The notes: generated by a model not told the origin, from the letters alone. Shown: positions 25,859 to 33,650, numbered from the stretch's first letter. The stretch: 35,614 nucleotides of DNA from Acidobacteriota bacterium (GCA_016871055.1 VFZW01000020.1:1-35614); one strand, 5' to 3'. Numbers and translations: made by a program.

Positions 25859-27463
25859 CTACTTCCCTAGGATACCAGCCACTTCGCTATGCCCTCGACG
25901 CAACGCCCATTCCAGCGGCGTGGCCCAAGGTGGATCGTCGACCGCTTCCAACTGCGCGCCCCGCGTGAGCAGAAACTCGACCATCGCGAGTTGCCCAAAC
26001 TTGGCGGCCCACGCCAGAGGCCGCGAGCAAATATCCTCGTCGCGCGCTTCGAGATTGGCGCCGAGATCGAGAAGTAGTGCGGCGCGCTCCACGTTGCCCC
26101 GGCGCGCGCATTCGTGCAATGGTGTGATACCAAGCCAATCGGCTCGGTTGGGATCCCAACCGTGCGCCTGCAATAGCCGCGCCATCTCCGGAGTCTTGCC
26201 GCCGTTCATGCTGAGCCGCTCCGCCAACCTCGGCCGATACCGCAACATCAACCGAACGAACGATTCGCGGCCGCAGCCCGCGGCATTGGATAACGCTTCG
26301 ACGTCATCGGCAAGCTCGGACTTGGCCGCGAGCATAGCCGCGGCGGTCTGGACGTCACCATAGTAGGCGAGCAGATGGAGGCGGCGCGCCGCGCCGTGCG
26401 AACAGAGCAGTTCGACCATCTCGGCGTCATTATTGCTGATAGCGATGCTGAGAGTATCCGCCGAACTCTCCACTTCGACGTTCGGAATCGCACCGTGCGC
26501 CAGCAAGAGCCGCGCAATGTCGTGATGCCCGCTATAGACGGCCGAATAGAGCGCGTGCCCGTGCGGGGCGATGTACTCTTCCGGCAGATTCGGATCCGCG
26601 CCGCGATCAAGCAGCAGACGCACGAGAGCAATGTGCCCCTTCGCGGCCGCGTTGCGTAGCGCCGAACCGGAACCGAGGTAGTAGGAGCGGTAGTCGCTAT
26701 TGCGGTTCGCAAGCGAAGGCTCCTCGTCTAGAAGCTGACGCAAACGTTCGACATCGCCGCGATGCGAAGCCGTCCAGATGTCGACGTACGCGCCTTTTGC
26801 GATCAGGTGATCGAGCACTTCCGCGGGAGTCGTATCAACATCCTTCGGAACGTCGCGCCAGCCGCGATAGTTGTAGTCGCCGTTGGAAAGATGAATCGGC
26901 CGCGCACCGTCCTTGCGCCGCGCGTTGATGTCAGCGCCGCGCGCGAGCATCGCGTCGATAGCGTCGATGTTGCGTGTCATCACCGCCCAATGGATGGGCT
27001 GGTTTGAGGTGCGATCGCCGGTATGTAGAAGTGCAGGCGATTCATCCACCAGCGCGCCGGCCCGCTCAAGATCTCGCTCGCGCAGAGCATCGCAAACCGG
27101 GTTGCCTTCCGGCGTTGCACCACAAAGCCGCCGGCTTGCGTCGTCGATGAGCGCTTCCAATTCCATATAGCCGCGGTCGCGCGCGATCTCCAACAGGGAA
27201 TCGTTCACCGCCAAACCGAACGGATCCGGATCGCGCTCCAGCAGGAACCGCGCGACTGCAACGCTATTCTCTCGCACGGCGAAATAGAGAGGCTTCCGGT
27301 AGCCGTAATGCGAACGGACCAGCGAAGGATCGCGCTCGACCAGCTCACGAATCGCGTCAAGATCGCCCGCGATGGCGGCGCTGATCATCGCCCAGACGTC
27401 GATGCCTCGCCCCGGCGACCACTGCAACGGCTCGGCGCTTTTCAGTTGGTCAGGTTGCGTCAT
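25859..27463 (-). CDS. Ankyrin-repeat protein (534 aa)
   Basis: The protein is made largely of ankyrin repeats. Typical units are P-I-H-W-A-V-M-T-R-N-I-D-A-I-D-A-M-L-A-R-G-A-D-I (about 145-168), A-A-K-G-H-I-A-L-V-R-L-L-L-D-R-G-A-D-P (about 272-290), L-Y-S-A-V-Y-S-G-H-H-D-I-A-R-L-L-L-A-H-G-A and T-P-L-H-E-C-A-R-R-G-N-V-E-R-A. I estimate about 12-14 repeats. The ATG at 27463 is chosen because the earlier open frame is a shadow of the upstream ankyrin gene, which it overlaps by 14 bases. No signal peptide is seen, so it is probably cytoplasmic and protein-binding. It lies between a second ankyrin gene and rimO. Its partner is unknown. Confidence 0.88.
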   Translation of the reverse strand: MTQPDQLKSAEPLQWSPGRGIDVWAMISAAIAGDLDAIRELVERDPSLVRSHYGYRKPLYFAVRENSVAVARFLLERDPDPFGLAVNDSLLEIARDRGYMELEALIDDASRRLCGATPEGNPVCDALRERDLERAGALVDESPALLHTGDRTSNQPIHWAVMTRNIDAIDAMLARGADINARRKDGARPIHLSNGDYNYRGWRDVPKDVDTTPAEVLDHLIAKGAYVDIWTASHRGDVERLRQLLDEEPSLANRNSDYRSYYLGSGSALRNAAAKGHIALVRLLLDRGADPNLPEEYIAPHGHALYSAVYSGHHDIARLLLAHGAIPNVEVESSADTLSIAISNNDAEMVELLCSHGAARRLHLLAYYGDVQTAAAMLAAKSELADDVEALSNAAGCGRESFVRLMLRYRPRLAERLSMNGGKTPEMARLLQAHGWDPNRADWLGITPLHECARRGNVERAALLLDLGANLEARDEDICSRPLAWAAKFGQLAMVEFLLTRGAQLEAVDDPPWATPLEWALRRGHSEVAGILGK

Positions 27464-28469
27464 GTCGCTCCAGGTATTCCGCGATTTCCGTCTTGCCACC
27501 ATACCGCGCCCAACCGAGCGGCGTACTTTCGTAGACCATGTCGCGAGTGTCGAGACACGCGCCGCGTTCAACCAGCAAACGCACAACATCGAGATGCCCC
27601 GCCCACACCGCCTGATGAATGGGGGCCGAGTGGGCATGTGTGCCCGGCGGATTGTAACGGTTCGGGTCTTCACCGGCGTCGAGTAGCATTCGCACGGCCT
27701 CCACTTGGCCGGTTTGTGCGGCGATCGCCAGCGCGCGATGGCGCGCCTCGGCTGAAGAAACGTGTAAAATCTTCGCAACTTCGTCGACTCGCCCAAGCCC
27801 GGCGGCCGCCGCGATTGTGGCAATTGGAGCGCCGCGCATGACGAGAACTTCCGCTGTCGCGCGATAACCAAACACCAGCGCCGTTTCAAGCGGAGACACC
27901 CAGTTACCGAAACCGGCGCCGGTCAGCGACGCACCGTAGTCGATCAAAAGTTCCGCCAGTTGCGCCTGCAATCCGGCGTTGGCCGGATGACAACTCGACA
28001 CAAGCAAGCTCAATGTCGTGCACTCGCCGCCGTATAGATCGGCTAGCGAATCGACGTCGGCGCCCGCGTCGAGAAGTGTCTTCGCGATCACCATGGCATT
28101 CGCCGGAGTCTTCTGGCGGTATCCCTCGACACCATTGGCGGCAATGTAGTGCAGCAACGTCGCGCGATGCACCGGAGGATCGAAGTGCGTAACACGCGTG
28201 GACCGGGCGTGAACAAGACCTAGCGTTTCGCGCAAAAATTTTTCCAACGATTCCACATCGCCATCCACAACCGCGTCGACGGCCCGTTCGAACGGGTAGA
28301 CCTCCGGATCGCGACCGGCAATCGCCGCGACGAATTCGCTGAGCGCGGACCAATTGGCGAAGTCGTAACGCCGGGCTACGAAGTCGAAAGCACCCGCGCT
28401 TGGCGCGGGCCCGGCTTGGCTCTCATACTCGCTGAGTGGCGCGTCTAATGGCAATACTGGCAGGGGCAT
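27450..28469 (-). CDS. Ankyrin-repeat protein with acidobacterial-type N-terminal motif
   Basis: A 339-residue ankyrin protein. Near the N-terminus A-R-R-Y-D-F-A-N-W-S-A-L (about 31-42) matches the R-E-Y-G-F-x-S-W-P-x-L element that often precedes ankyrin repeats in soil bacteria; several repeats follow, ending in S-T-P-L-G-W-A-R-Y-G-G-K-T-E-I-A-E-Y-L. ATG at 28469 gives the shortest frame that keeps this motif. It overlaps the 3' end of the LysR gene by 47 bases on the same strand, which is long. A TTG at 28454 would shorten the overlap to 32 bases. It is followed by the second ankyrin gene with a 14-base overlap. The function is unknown. Confidence 0.85.
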   Translation of the reverse strand: MPLPVLPLDAPLSEYESQAGPAPSAGAFDFVARRYDFANWSALSEFVAAIAGRDPEVYPFERAVDAVVDGDVESLEKFLRETLGLVHARSTRVTHFDPPVHRATLLHYIAANGVEGYRQKTPANAMVIAKTLLDAGADVDSLADLYGGECTTLSLLVSSCHPANAGLQAQLAELLIDYGASLTGAGFGNWVSPLETALVFGYRATAEVLVMRGAPIATIAAAAGLGRVDEVAKILHVSSAEARHRALAIAAQTGQVEAVRMLLDAGEDPNRYNPPGTHAHSAPIHQAVWAGHLDVVRLLVERGACLDTRDMVYESTPLGWARYGGKTEIAEYLERHDAT

Positions 28470-29337
28470 CGCTTCCCGATAATACCCTGGAACACGTTTC
28501 GACAAAACGCCGGGCCGCAGCGTTCGGTCTCGCACCGGAGGCCAGCAGTAGCGTCGTTTGAACTCCAGCAAGCGGCAGAACGACACTCCCCCGCCCCGCC
28601 AACCGCGCTATCGACGCGGGACCAATCGTTACACCGATTCCGGTTTCCACCAGCGCCACAATGGTCGACCACTGTGTGGCTTCCTGCACAACGCGTGGGA
28701 CGAAGCCGATGGTATCGACGAGTTCATCGAAGAAACCGGCCCCCAGGCGGCGGGGGAAAAACACGAACGGCTCATTGGCCAGTTGTTCGGCTCGCAGTTT
28801 ACGGTTCGACACCAAGCGGTGTTTCTTCGGCAGTACGGCCACAACGCCTTCGGTGTAGCGCGCTAGTTCGCCCGCCGCGCAAGGGCATCGCAAAAAGCCA
28901 AGATCGACTTCCCCGCGTGAAAGCGCCTCCGCGATCGCGGCGGTCGACATCTCCCGGAGGCGCAGTTCAACCGCGGGCGTCGTCCGGCGGAAATCGCGGA
29001 TGACTTTCGGCAGGCGAGTGAGCATCACCGATGGCGGCGTGGCCAGTACCAATTCGCCCGATTCGCCCCTGCCGGCCCGGCGGGCGGCCTCCACCGCACG
29101 AGCGGCCGTTTCGATCGCGGCGCGCGCAATGGGCAGCATCGCCGCGCCCGCGCTTGTCAATGCCGTGTGGCGGGTTGAACGCTCGAACAGGGCGAAACCG
29201 ATTCGCTCTTCAAGCCGCTGAATCTGCTGGGTCAACGGCGGCTGCGAAATATGCAAACGCGCAGCCGCCCGGCCAAAGTGCAGTTCCTCGGCGACCGCGA
29301 CGAAGTATCGAAGATGACTGAGCTCATATTCGTTCAT
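28423..29337 (-). CDS. LysR-type transcriptional regulator
   Basis: This 304-residue regulator has an N-terminal winged helix-turn-helix (about 6-65) with L-R-Y-F-V-A-V-A-E-E, H-F-G-R-A-A-A-R-L-H-I-S-Q-P-P-L-T-Q-Q-I and L-E-E-R-I-G-F-A-L-F-E-R, then a periplasmic-binding-like effector domain (about 92-295). The N-terminus resembles the BenM/CatM/CynR branch, which often respond to small carboxylates. It is divergent from the argD-like gene at 29406, so it probably controls that gene and its own expression through the 68-bp intergenic region. An LTTR box and three ATATGA repeats lie there. Downstream ankyrin and rimO genes may be cotranscribed. Confidence 0.94.
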   Translation of the reverse strand: MNEYELSHLRYFVAVAEELHFGRAAARLHISQPPLTQQIQRLEERIGFALFERSTRHTALTSAGAAMLPIARAAIETAARAVEAARRAGRGESGELVLATPPSVMLTRLPKVIRDFRRTTPAVELRLREMSTAAIAEALSRGEVDLGFLRCPCAAGELARYTEGVVAVLPKKHRLVSNRKLRAEQLANEPFVFFPRRLGAGFFDELVDTIGFVPRVVQEATQWSTIVALVETGIGVTIGPASIARLAGRGSVVLPLAGVQTTLLLASGARPNAAARRFVETCSRVLSGSDAPASIAIRRATQRV

Positions 29338-29372
29338 ATCACTGTCATATTAATCGATCTAATCTTTATATT
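29324..29372. promoter_or_regulatory. LysR/argD-like divergent operator: TCATAT repeats and LTTR dyad
   Basis: Three TCATAT hexamers start at 29324, 29334 and 29345, spaced 10 and 11 bases apart (one helical turn), two of them touching or inside the LysR start (ATG at 29337-29335). A 15-base imperfect dyad ATTA-N7-TAAT at 29349-29363 fits the T-N11-A LTTR box. TATATT at 29367-29372 is an AT-rich -10 candidate for the plus strand. Together this is a likely LysR binding and autoregulation region. The rest of 29338-29405 shows nothing else clear. Confidence 0.45.
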
Positions 29373-29405
29373 GGACGGAATCACGGATCCGCCGTACGGT
29401 AGGAC

Positions 29406-30572
29406 ATGATCTTACCCGTTTACTCGCGGCCACCCATGACAATCACCCACGGCGACGGCTGTAATCTGTTCGATACCAATGGCAAACGCTACCTGGATTT
29501 CATAAGCGGTATCGGCGTCAACGCGCTTGGGCATAACCACCCGTCGATCACGAGAGCGATCACCGCGCAAGCAGGCCGGCTGATTCACTCTTCGAATCTC
29601 TTTCACAACGAGTATCAGCAGGCAGTGGCGAAGAGGCTTGCATCGATGGCTGGCCTGACGCACGTCTTCTTCACCAACAGTGGCGCGGAAGCGATTGAAG
29701 TCGCATTGAAGACCGCCAAGGCGAGCGGCCGGCACGAATTGGTAGCGATTGAGAACGGCTTCCACGGCCGGACGTCCGGCGCACTCTCAATAACCAGTGA
29801 TCGAAAGTACCGAGCGCCGTTCGAGCCGCTACTACCCGGCGTAAGGTTCGTAGCCGCCAATGAGAAGAAGGCGCTGCGCGCGGCGGTCTCCGAAAAGACC
29901 GCCGCGATCGTTGTCGAATCGATTCAAGGCGAGGGTGGCGTTGTACCGATGACCGAACCGTACTTGCGCGAGGTTCGCCGCCTGGCCACTGATTCCGCGG
30001 CGATGTGGATCGCCGACGAGACACAATGCGGGCTAGGACGCACCGGCCACCACTTCGCGTACCAGCGATTCGAAGGACTTGTGCCCGACATCGTAACAAC
30101 AGCGAAGCCTCTCGCCGCCGGAATCCCTCTCGGCGCGACGATTTTTGGCGAACGTGCGGCAGCCCTGATAAATTTGGGCGAACACGGATCGACGTTCGGC
30201 GGCGGGCCGTTTGCATGCCGCGTCGCGCTTGCCGTGCTGGATGAAATCGACACCCTGCTTCCAAACATTCGCTCCACCGGTGCGTATTTGCACAAGAGGC
30301 TTAGCGAATTCGGACTTCCGATACGCGGGGAAGGCATGATGGCTGGGGTGCAACTCGACACGCCGGGCGGTGCAATCGTCGAAGCCGCGCGCGAAAAAGG
30401 CCTGCTCATCAACTGCACGCACGACACCGTACTGCGCCTGTTGCCTCCTTACATCGCAACAAAAGCCCACGTCGACGAGGCGATCGAAATCTTACGAGGA
30501 CTGAGCGAGTTTCTTCAGCGCCTCTCCGGTCAAGCGGAAGATCGTCCACTCGTCCTGAGTCTCGGCGCCTAG
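29406..30572 (+). CDS. argD: Class III aminotransferase, acetylornithine aminotransferase-like
   Basis: A 388-residue PLP enzyme of the ArgD/class III group. It shows G-I-G-V-N-A-L-G-H-N-H-P (35-46), N-S-G-A-E-A-I-E-V-A (91-100), F-H-G-R-T-S-G-A-L-S (119-128), the aspartate in I-A-D-E-T-Q-C-G-L-G-R-T-G (202-214) and the Schiff-base lysine K234 in T-A-K-P-L-A-A-G-I-P-L-G. These fit acetylornithine aminotransferase in arginine biosynthesis; other omega-aminotransferases such as ornithine or lysine-degrading enzymes are possible, and the divergent LysR gene suggests regulated use. ATG at 29406 matches the family N-terminus. The last 80 or so bases overlap the convergent GNAT gene and encode a non-conserved tail. 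Confidence 0.88.
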   Translation: MILPVYSRPPMTITHGDGCNLFDTNGKRYLDFISGIGVNALGHNHPSITRAITAQAGRLIHSSNLFHNEYQQAVAKRLASMAGLTHVFFTNSGAEAIEVALKTAKASGRHELVAIENGFHGRTSGALSITSDRKYRAPFEPLLPGVRFVAANEKKALRAAVSEKTAAIVVESIQGEGGVVPMTEPYLREVRRLATDSAAMWIADETQCGLGRTGHHFAYQRFEGLVPDIVTTAKPLAAGIPLGATIFGERAAALINLGEHGSTFGGGPFACRVALAVLDEIDTLLPNIRSTGAYLHKRLSEFGLPIRGEGMMAGVQLDTPGGAIVEAAREKGLLINCTHDTVLRLLPPYIATKAHVDEAIEILRGLSEFLQRLSGQAEDRPLVLSLGA

Positions 30573-30974
30573 CGACTTGTAGAAGCCGATGGCCGGCTCA
30601 TTCCAATCCAGCACCGACCACTCCAGCCTCCCGCAATCGCGTTCGACGGCGAGGCGCGCGAGTTCGATCAGCAACGCCTTGCCAATTCCCGCGCCGCGAT
30701 GAGCCGGAAGCACGAATAGGTCTTCAAGATAGATGCCTGGCTTCGCTAAAAACGTCGAATAGTTATGGAAGAAGAGCGCGAAACCGGCGGAAACGCCGTG
30801 GTGGTCGGCGATGATGATTTCGGCGTAACGGCGCTCGCCATACAGTGTCCGCCGGAGCGCGTCTTCCGTCGCTACACAAGCATGGCGCAACTTCTCGTAA
30901 TCGGCAAGGCCTTCGATAAAAGAAAGAATGACGGGCAAGTCGGATTCGGCGGCGATGCGCAGCGTAACGCTCAT
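30492..30974 (-). CDS. SSAT-like GNAT acetyltransferase
   Basis: A 160-residue acetyltransferase resembling the diamine/thialysine (SSAT1/SSAT2) branch. Seen are Y-L-E-D-L-F-V-L-P-A-H-R-G-A-G-I-G-K-A-L-L (about 82-102, with the acetyl-CoA loop R-G-A-G-I-G), C-G-R-L-E-W-S-V-L-D-W-N (about 116-127), and F-Y-K-S-L-G-A near the end. The substrate could be a polyamine or an amine-bearing metabolite. ATG at 30974 overlaps the aldolase stop by four bases (ATGA); the longer frame upstream is a shadow. Its last 81 bases lie antisense to the argD-like gene, an unusually long convergent overlap. It is the last gene of a minus-strand run. Confidence 0.88.
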   Translation of the reverse strand: MSVTLRIAAESDLPVILSFIEGLADYEKLRHACVATEDALRRTLYGERRYAEIIIADHHGVSAGFALFFHNYSTFLAKPGIYLEDLFVLPAHRGAGIGKALLIELARLAVERDCGRLEWSVLDWNEPAIGFYKSLGAETQDEWTIFRLTGEALKKLAQSS

Positions 30975-31753
30975 GCACCAGCCAGAATAACGCGGATGTC
31001 CTTGACACCTTGCGCAAGCGCGTTCCGATAGACGCCGTAGTCCATCATCCAACTGATGACGTTGAATCCAACGGCGCGCCATTCCTTCGCTTGATCCAAG
31101 CTGTTCGGCTGAATGCCCGCTTGTTTGCCGTGCTTGCGCGCGGCGGCGACTACGGCATTGATGGCCGCGTGAAAATCGGGATGCTGAAACTGCGCGGGAA
31201 TCCCCATGGCTTGCGTAAGGTCGAAGTGTCCAACCCACAGAACATCGACGCCGGGCGTGGCCGCAATGGCATCGACGTTGGCGACGCCAATCGGCGACTC
31301 GATCATGCAGACGACGGTCGTGTTCTCATTCGCGTAACGAAAATACTCAGCAGGATTCGGCATCACGAAATCGTTATGTGCTCCTCCGAGCGCGACTCCG
31401 CGTTTACCGAGAGGGGCATATTTACAGGCGTCGACGATCTCTTTGGCTTGCGCGGCAGTTTCGACATTCGCAACCATAATGCCGAGCGCGCCTGCGTCCA
31501 GCGTCCGCGCGCAGAAGTGATAAAGCCCCTGCGGAATACGGACCATCGGAGCAACATCGACGGCCCGGAACCATGAGCAAAGATCGGCGATTCGTTCCGT
31601 GTCGTAGCCGGTGTGCTCCATGTCGATCATCACGAAATCGACACCGGTGCCAGCGACGATGCGCGCGATGCCGCGCGTTCCGAATTCGCTGATCATGTGT
31701 CCCGCGGCCGTGCCATTGGCGGCCAGCGCTTGTTGCATTTTGTTGGGTTTCAT
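30971..31753 (-). CDS. HpcH/HpaI-type aldolase
   Basis: This 260-residue class II aldolase belongs to the HpaI/HpcH family, which splits 2-keto-3-deoxy acids into pyruvate and an aldehyde using a divalent metal. Features are V-D-F-V-M-I-D-M-E-H (about 38-47), the arginine in P-M-V-R-I-P (about 72), the metal glutamate in M-I-E-S-P-I-G (about 150) and the aspartate in W-V-G-H-F-D-L-T-Q-A-M-G (about 173-184). ATG at 31753 overlaps the dehydrogenase stop by 4 bases; a GTG at 31759 is possible. Coupling to a hydroxyacid dehydrogenase suggests a sugar-acid or aromatic-acid breakdown pathway. The exact substrate cannot be read. Confidence 0.92.
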   Translation of the reverse strand: MKPNKMQQALAANGTAAGHMISEFGTRGIARIVAGTGVDFVMIDMEHTGYDTERIADLCSWFRAVDVAPMVRIPQGLYHFCARTLDAGALGIMVANVETAAQAKEIVDACKYAPLGKRGVALGGAHNDFVMPNPAEYFRYANENTTVVCMIESPIGVANVDAIAATPGVDVLWVGHFDLTQAMGIPAQFQHPDFHAAINAVVAAARKHGKQAGIQPNSLDQAKEWRAVGFNVISWMMDYGVYRNALAQGVKDIRVILAGA

Positions 31754-32778
31754 TTCCACCTCGCGAGTTTGGCTTGGAACGCCGCATTATCGGCGACCGC
31801 CTTGTTAACCAGTCCCGGCGGCAGTTGGCCGCGCGCTACCGCAAGAATGTTGTCGCACGCCTCCAGACCGTTGTCGCGCGCGATCTCTTCGGTCCAGGGC
31901 AGTCCGTGCGGCGTGACGATGACGTTGTCTAGATGCAACAACGGCAGATCGGGTGGTGGCGGTTCGACTTCAAATACATCAAGTCCAGCGCCGGCGATCG
32001 CCCGATCCTCGAGCAATCGCGTCAACGCGGCTTGATCGACAATCGGCCCACGCGCGGTGTTGATAAAATACGCGCCCGGCTTCATCAACCGCAGCGCGCG
32101 TTCATCGATGAGTCCGGTGGTCGCCGCATTCAGGAGAGCATTCACGGTCACGAAATCGCTTTCGCGCATCACCGTATCCAGATCGACGAGTTCGACGCCA
32201 AGATCGCCCATCTGCTTCTGTGTAAGAAATGGATCGTAGGCGATCATCCGCGAAAAGCCGAACGGCTTCGCAAGCCGGAACATCTCTTTGCCGATATTGC
32301 CGCAGCCGATGGAGCCAAGCACCTGGCCACGCAGGTTCCGGCCGAGCCGCGGCAGATCGCCCCGCCATTTTCCCGCACGCGTAATTTCGTTCTGTGTGAA
32401 CAGATTCTTCGCCAGCGCCAGCATCAGCGTGATGATCGCTTCGGCAACGGGCGTGCGAACGGCATTGGGCGTGATCGCCAATGCGATTCCGTTTTCGGTG
32501 AGTGCCCTGGTGTCGACGCGGTCGTAACCGACGCCCCATCGCGCGACGATGGCCAGTCGCGAACAACCGCCCACACTCTCAGCCTTGAACCAGGAGGCGA
32601 GCGCGAAGATGGCGTCGTAACGGTCCAGCACATCTGGCGTGCAGACATTGCCCTCAAAGTCCGGCATGAGTTCGTACTCGACGTTCGGAAGCGACAGCTT
32701 CTGTTCGAGCGCCGCTTCATAGCGGCCTTTTGCTTCGGTGGCGAAGTCGGCCGTGACGCCGACGCGGAACTTGCTCAT
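31750..32778 (-). CDS. D-isomer-specific 2-hydroxyacid dehydrogenase
   Basis: A 342-residue NAD(P)-dependent enzyme of the D-2-hydroxyacid dehydrogenase/phosphoglycerate dehydrogenase family. It has A-R-W-G-V-G-Y-D-R-V-D (about 82-92), the cofactor motif G-S-I-G-C-G-N-I-G (about 160-168), N-T-A-R-G-P-I-V-D with the substrate arginine, D-V-F-E-V-E-P-P with the glutamate and T-P-H-G-L-P-W with the acid/base histidine (about 300). All catalytic residues are present. It would reduce a 2-keto acid or oxidise a D-2-hydroxyacid. ATG at 32778 is chosen because the family-like N-terminus M-S-K-F-R-V-G-V-T-A-D-F starts there; no ribosome binding site is visible upstream. It is the first gene of the run. 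Confidence 0.92.
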   Translation of the reverse strand: MSKFRVGVTADFATEAKGRYEAALEQKLSLPNVEYELMPDFEGNVCTPDVLDRYDAIFALASWFKAESVGGCSRLAIVARWGVGYDRVDTRALTENGIALAITPNAVRTPVAEAIITLMLALAKNLFTQNEITRAGKWRGDLPRLGRNLRGQVLGSIGCGNIGKEMFRLAKPFGFSRMIAYDPFLTQKQMGDLGVELVDLDTVMRESDFVTVNALLNAATTGLIDERALRLMKPGAYFINTARGPIVDQAALTRLLEDRAIAGAGLDVFEVEPPPPDLPLLHLDNVIVTPHGLPWTEEIARDNGLEACDNILAVARGQLPPGLVNKAVADNAAFQAKLARWK

Positions 32779-32819
32779 AATCGACAAGGAGGCTAGTTTA
32801 ACATGCGAGGAGCGAAACC
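32779..32819. promoter_or_regulatory. 41-bp divergent spacer with strong ribosome binding site and leader hexapeptide
   Basis: On the plus strand a near-consensus AAGGAGG (32786-32792) precedes an ATG at 32803, which opens a six-codon frame (M-R-G-A-K-P) ending in a TGA at 32821-32823 that overlaps the ATG of the next gene (32820). GAGGAG at 32807-32812 serves that next gene directly. CATAAT at 32776-32781 is a possible -10 box. Confidence 0.4.
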
Positions 32820-32823
32820 ATGA
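32803..32823 (+). CDS. Putative leader hexapeptide upstream of the DUF6282-type gene
   Basis: A six-residue frame, M-R-G-A-K-P then TGA, with a very good AAGGAGG 10 bases upstream. Its stop codon shares bases with the start of the following gene (ATGA), so it could couple translation. It may be a chance frame: nothing in the peptide suggests attenuation, and no hairpin is apparent. Confidence 0.22.
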   Translation: MRGAKP

Positions 32824-33650
32824 GCGGACTTCCCGAGTATCTGCGCGGCGCGGCGGACCTTCATGTGCACAGTGCGCCAGACGTCGTCGCGCGCCGCTAT
32901 GACGACATCGATCTCGCTCGCGAAATGGCGGCGGCTGGATTCGGAGCAATCCTGCTGAAGTCCCATTCCGCGCCCACGTCCGCGCGTGCCTATCTCACTC
33001 GCAAAGTCGTGCCGGAGATCAAAGTTTTTGGCGGGCTCGTGCTCAACGACACCATCGGCGGCTTCAACGTCAGCGCCGTTCGCGCGGCCTTAGCCGTAGG
33101 CGCAAAAGAGATATGGATGCCAACCCACTCCGCGCATAATCACAAGGTGCATCACAAGGAGCATGGCGTGCTGTCGGTGTTCGACGGTCACGGCGAGTTG
33201 CGGCACGATGTCCAATCGATCGTGCGCCTCATCGCGAACGCGGACGCGATTCTTGGCACGGGGCACATCAGCCCGGAAGAAGCCTCAGCGCTCATCCGTT
33301 TCGCACACACCGAGGGCGTATCGAAAATTCTCGTCACGCACCCGGAATGGGGAGCGACCTACTACACGCCCGCGCTCCAACGCGAGCTCACGGTCTTCGG
33401 CGCGATCTTCGAACGGTGTTTCGTGTCGACGACCCACCGTTGCGGACACGTGCCGTTCGCGACGATTGAAAATGCCATCGCCGATGTCGGTGTGAACTCG
33501 ACGATTCTCACCTCCGATCTCGGTCAACCGGATACGCCTCCACCAGCCGAAGGAATGATCGAATACGCGGAGAGGATGCGTGCCGCGGGCTTCACGCAAG
33601 ATGATGTGCGCCGGATGATGGTGACACACCCGCGGCACTTACTGGAATAG
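32820..33650 (+). CDS. DUF6282-type putative metal-dependent hydrolase
   Basis: A 276-residue protein related to amidohydrolase/PHP-like TIM barrels, most like the DUF6282 family. It shows a metal-binding start D-L-H-V-H-S-A-P-D (13-21), L-L-K-S-H (about 45-49), M-P-T-H-S-A-H-N-H (about 100-108), T-G-H (about 147), V-T-H-P-E (about 172) and T-S-D-L-G-Q (about 237), which together could hold a dinuclear or single metal site. The enzyme reaction is unknown. It is divergent from the hydroxyacid dehydrogenase/aldolase run and may serve the same pathway, for example as a lactonase or hydrolase. Its stop overlaps the convergent winged-helix gene by 12 bases. Confidence 0.85.
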   Translation: MSGLPEYLRGAADLHVHSAPDVVARRYDDIDLAREMAAAGFGAILLKSHSAPTSARAYLTRKVVPEIKVFGGLVLNDTIGGFNVSAVRAALAVGAKEIWMPTHSAHNHKVHHKEHGVLSVFDGHGELRHDVQSIVRLIANADAILGTGHISPEEASALIRFAHTEGVSKILVTHPEWGATYYTPALQRELTVFGAIFERCFVSTTHRCGHVPFATIENAIADVGVNSTILTSDLGQPDTPPPAEGMIEYAERMRAAGFTQDDVRRMMVTHPRHLLE

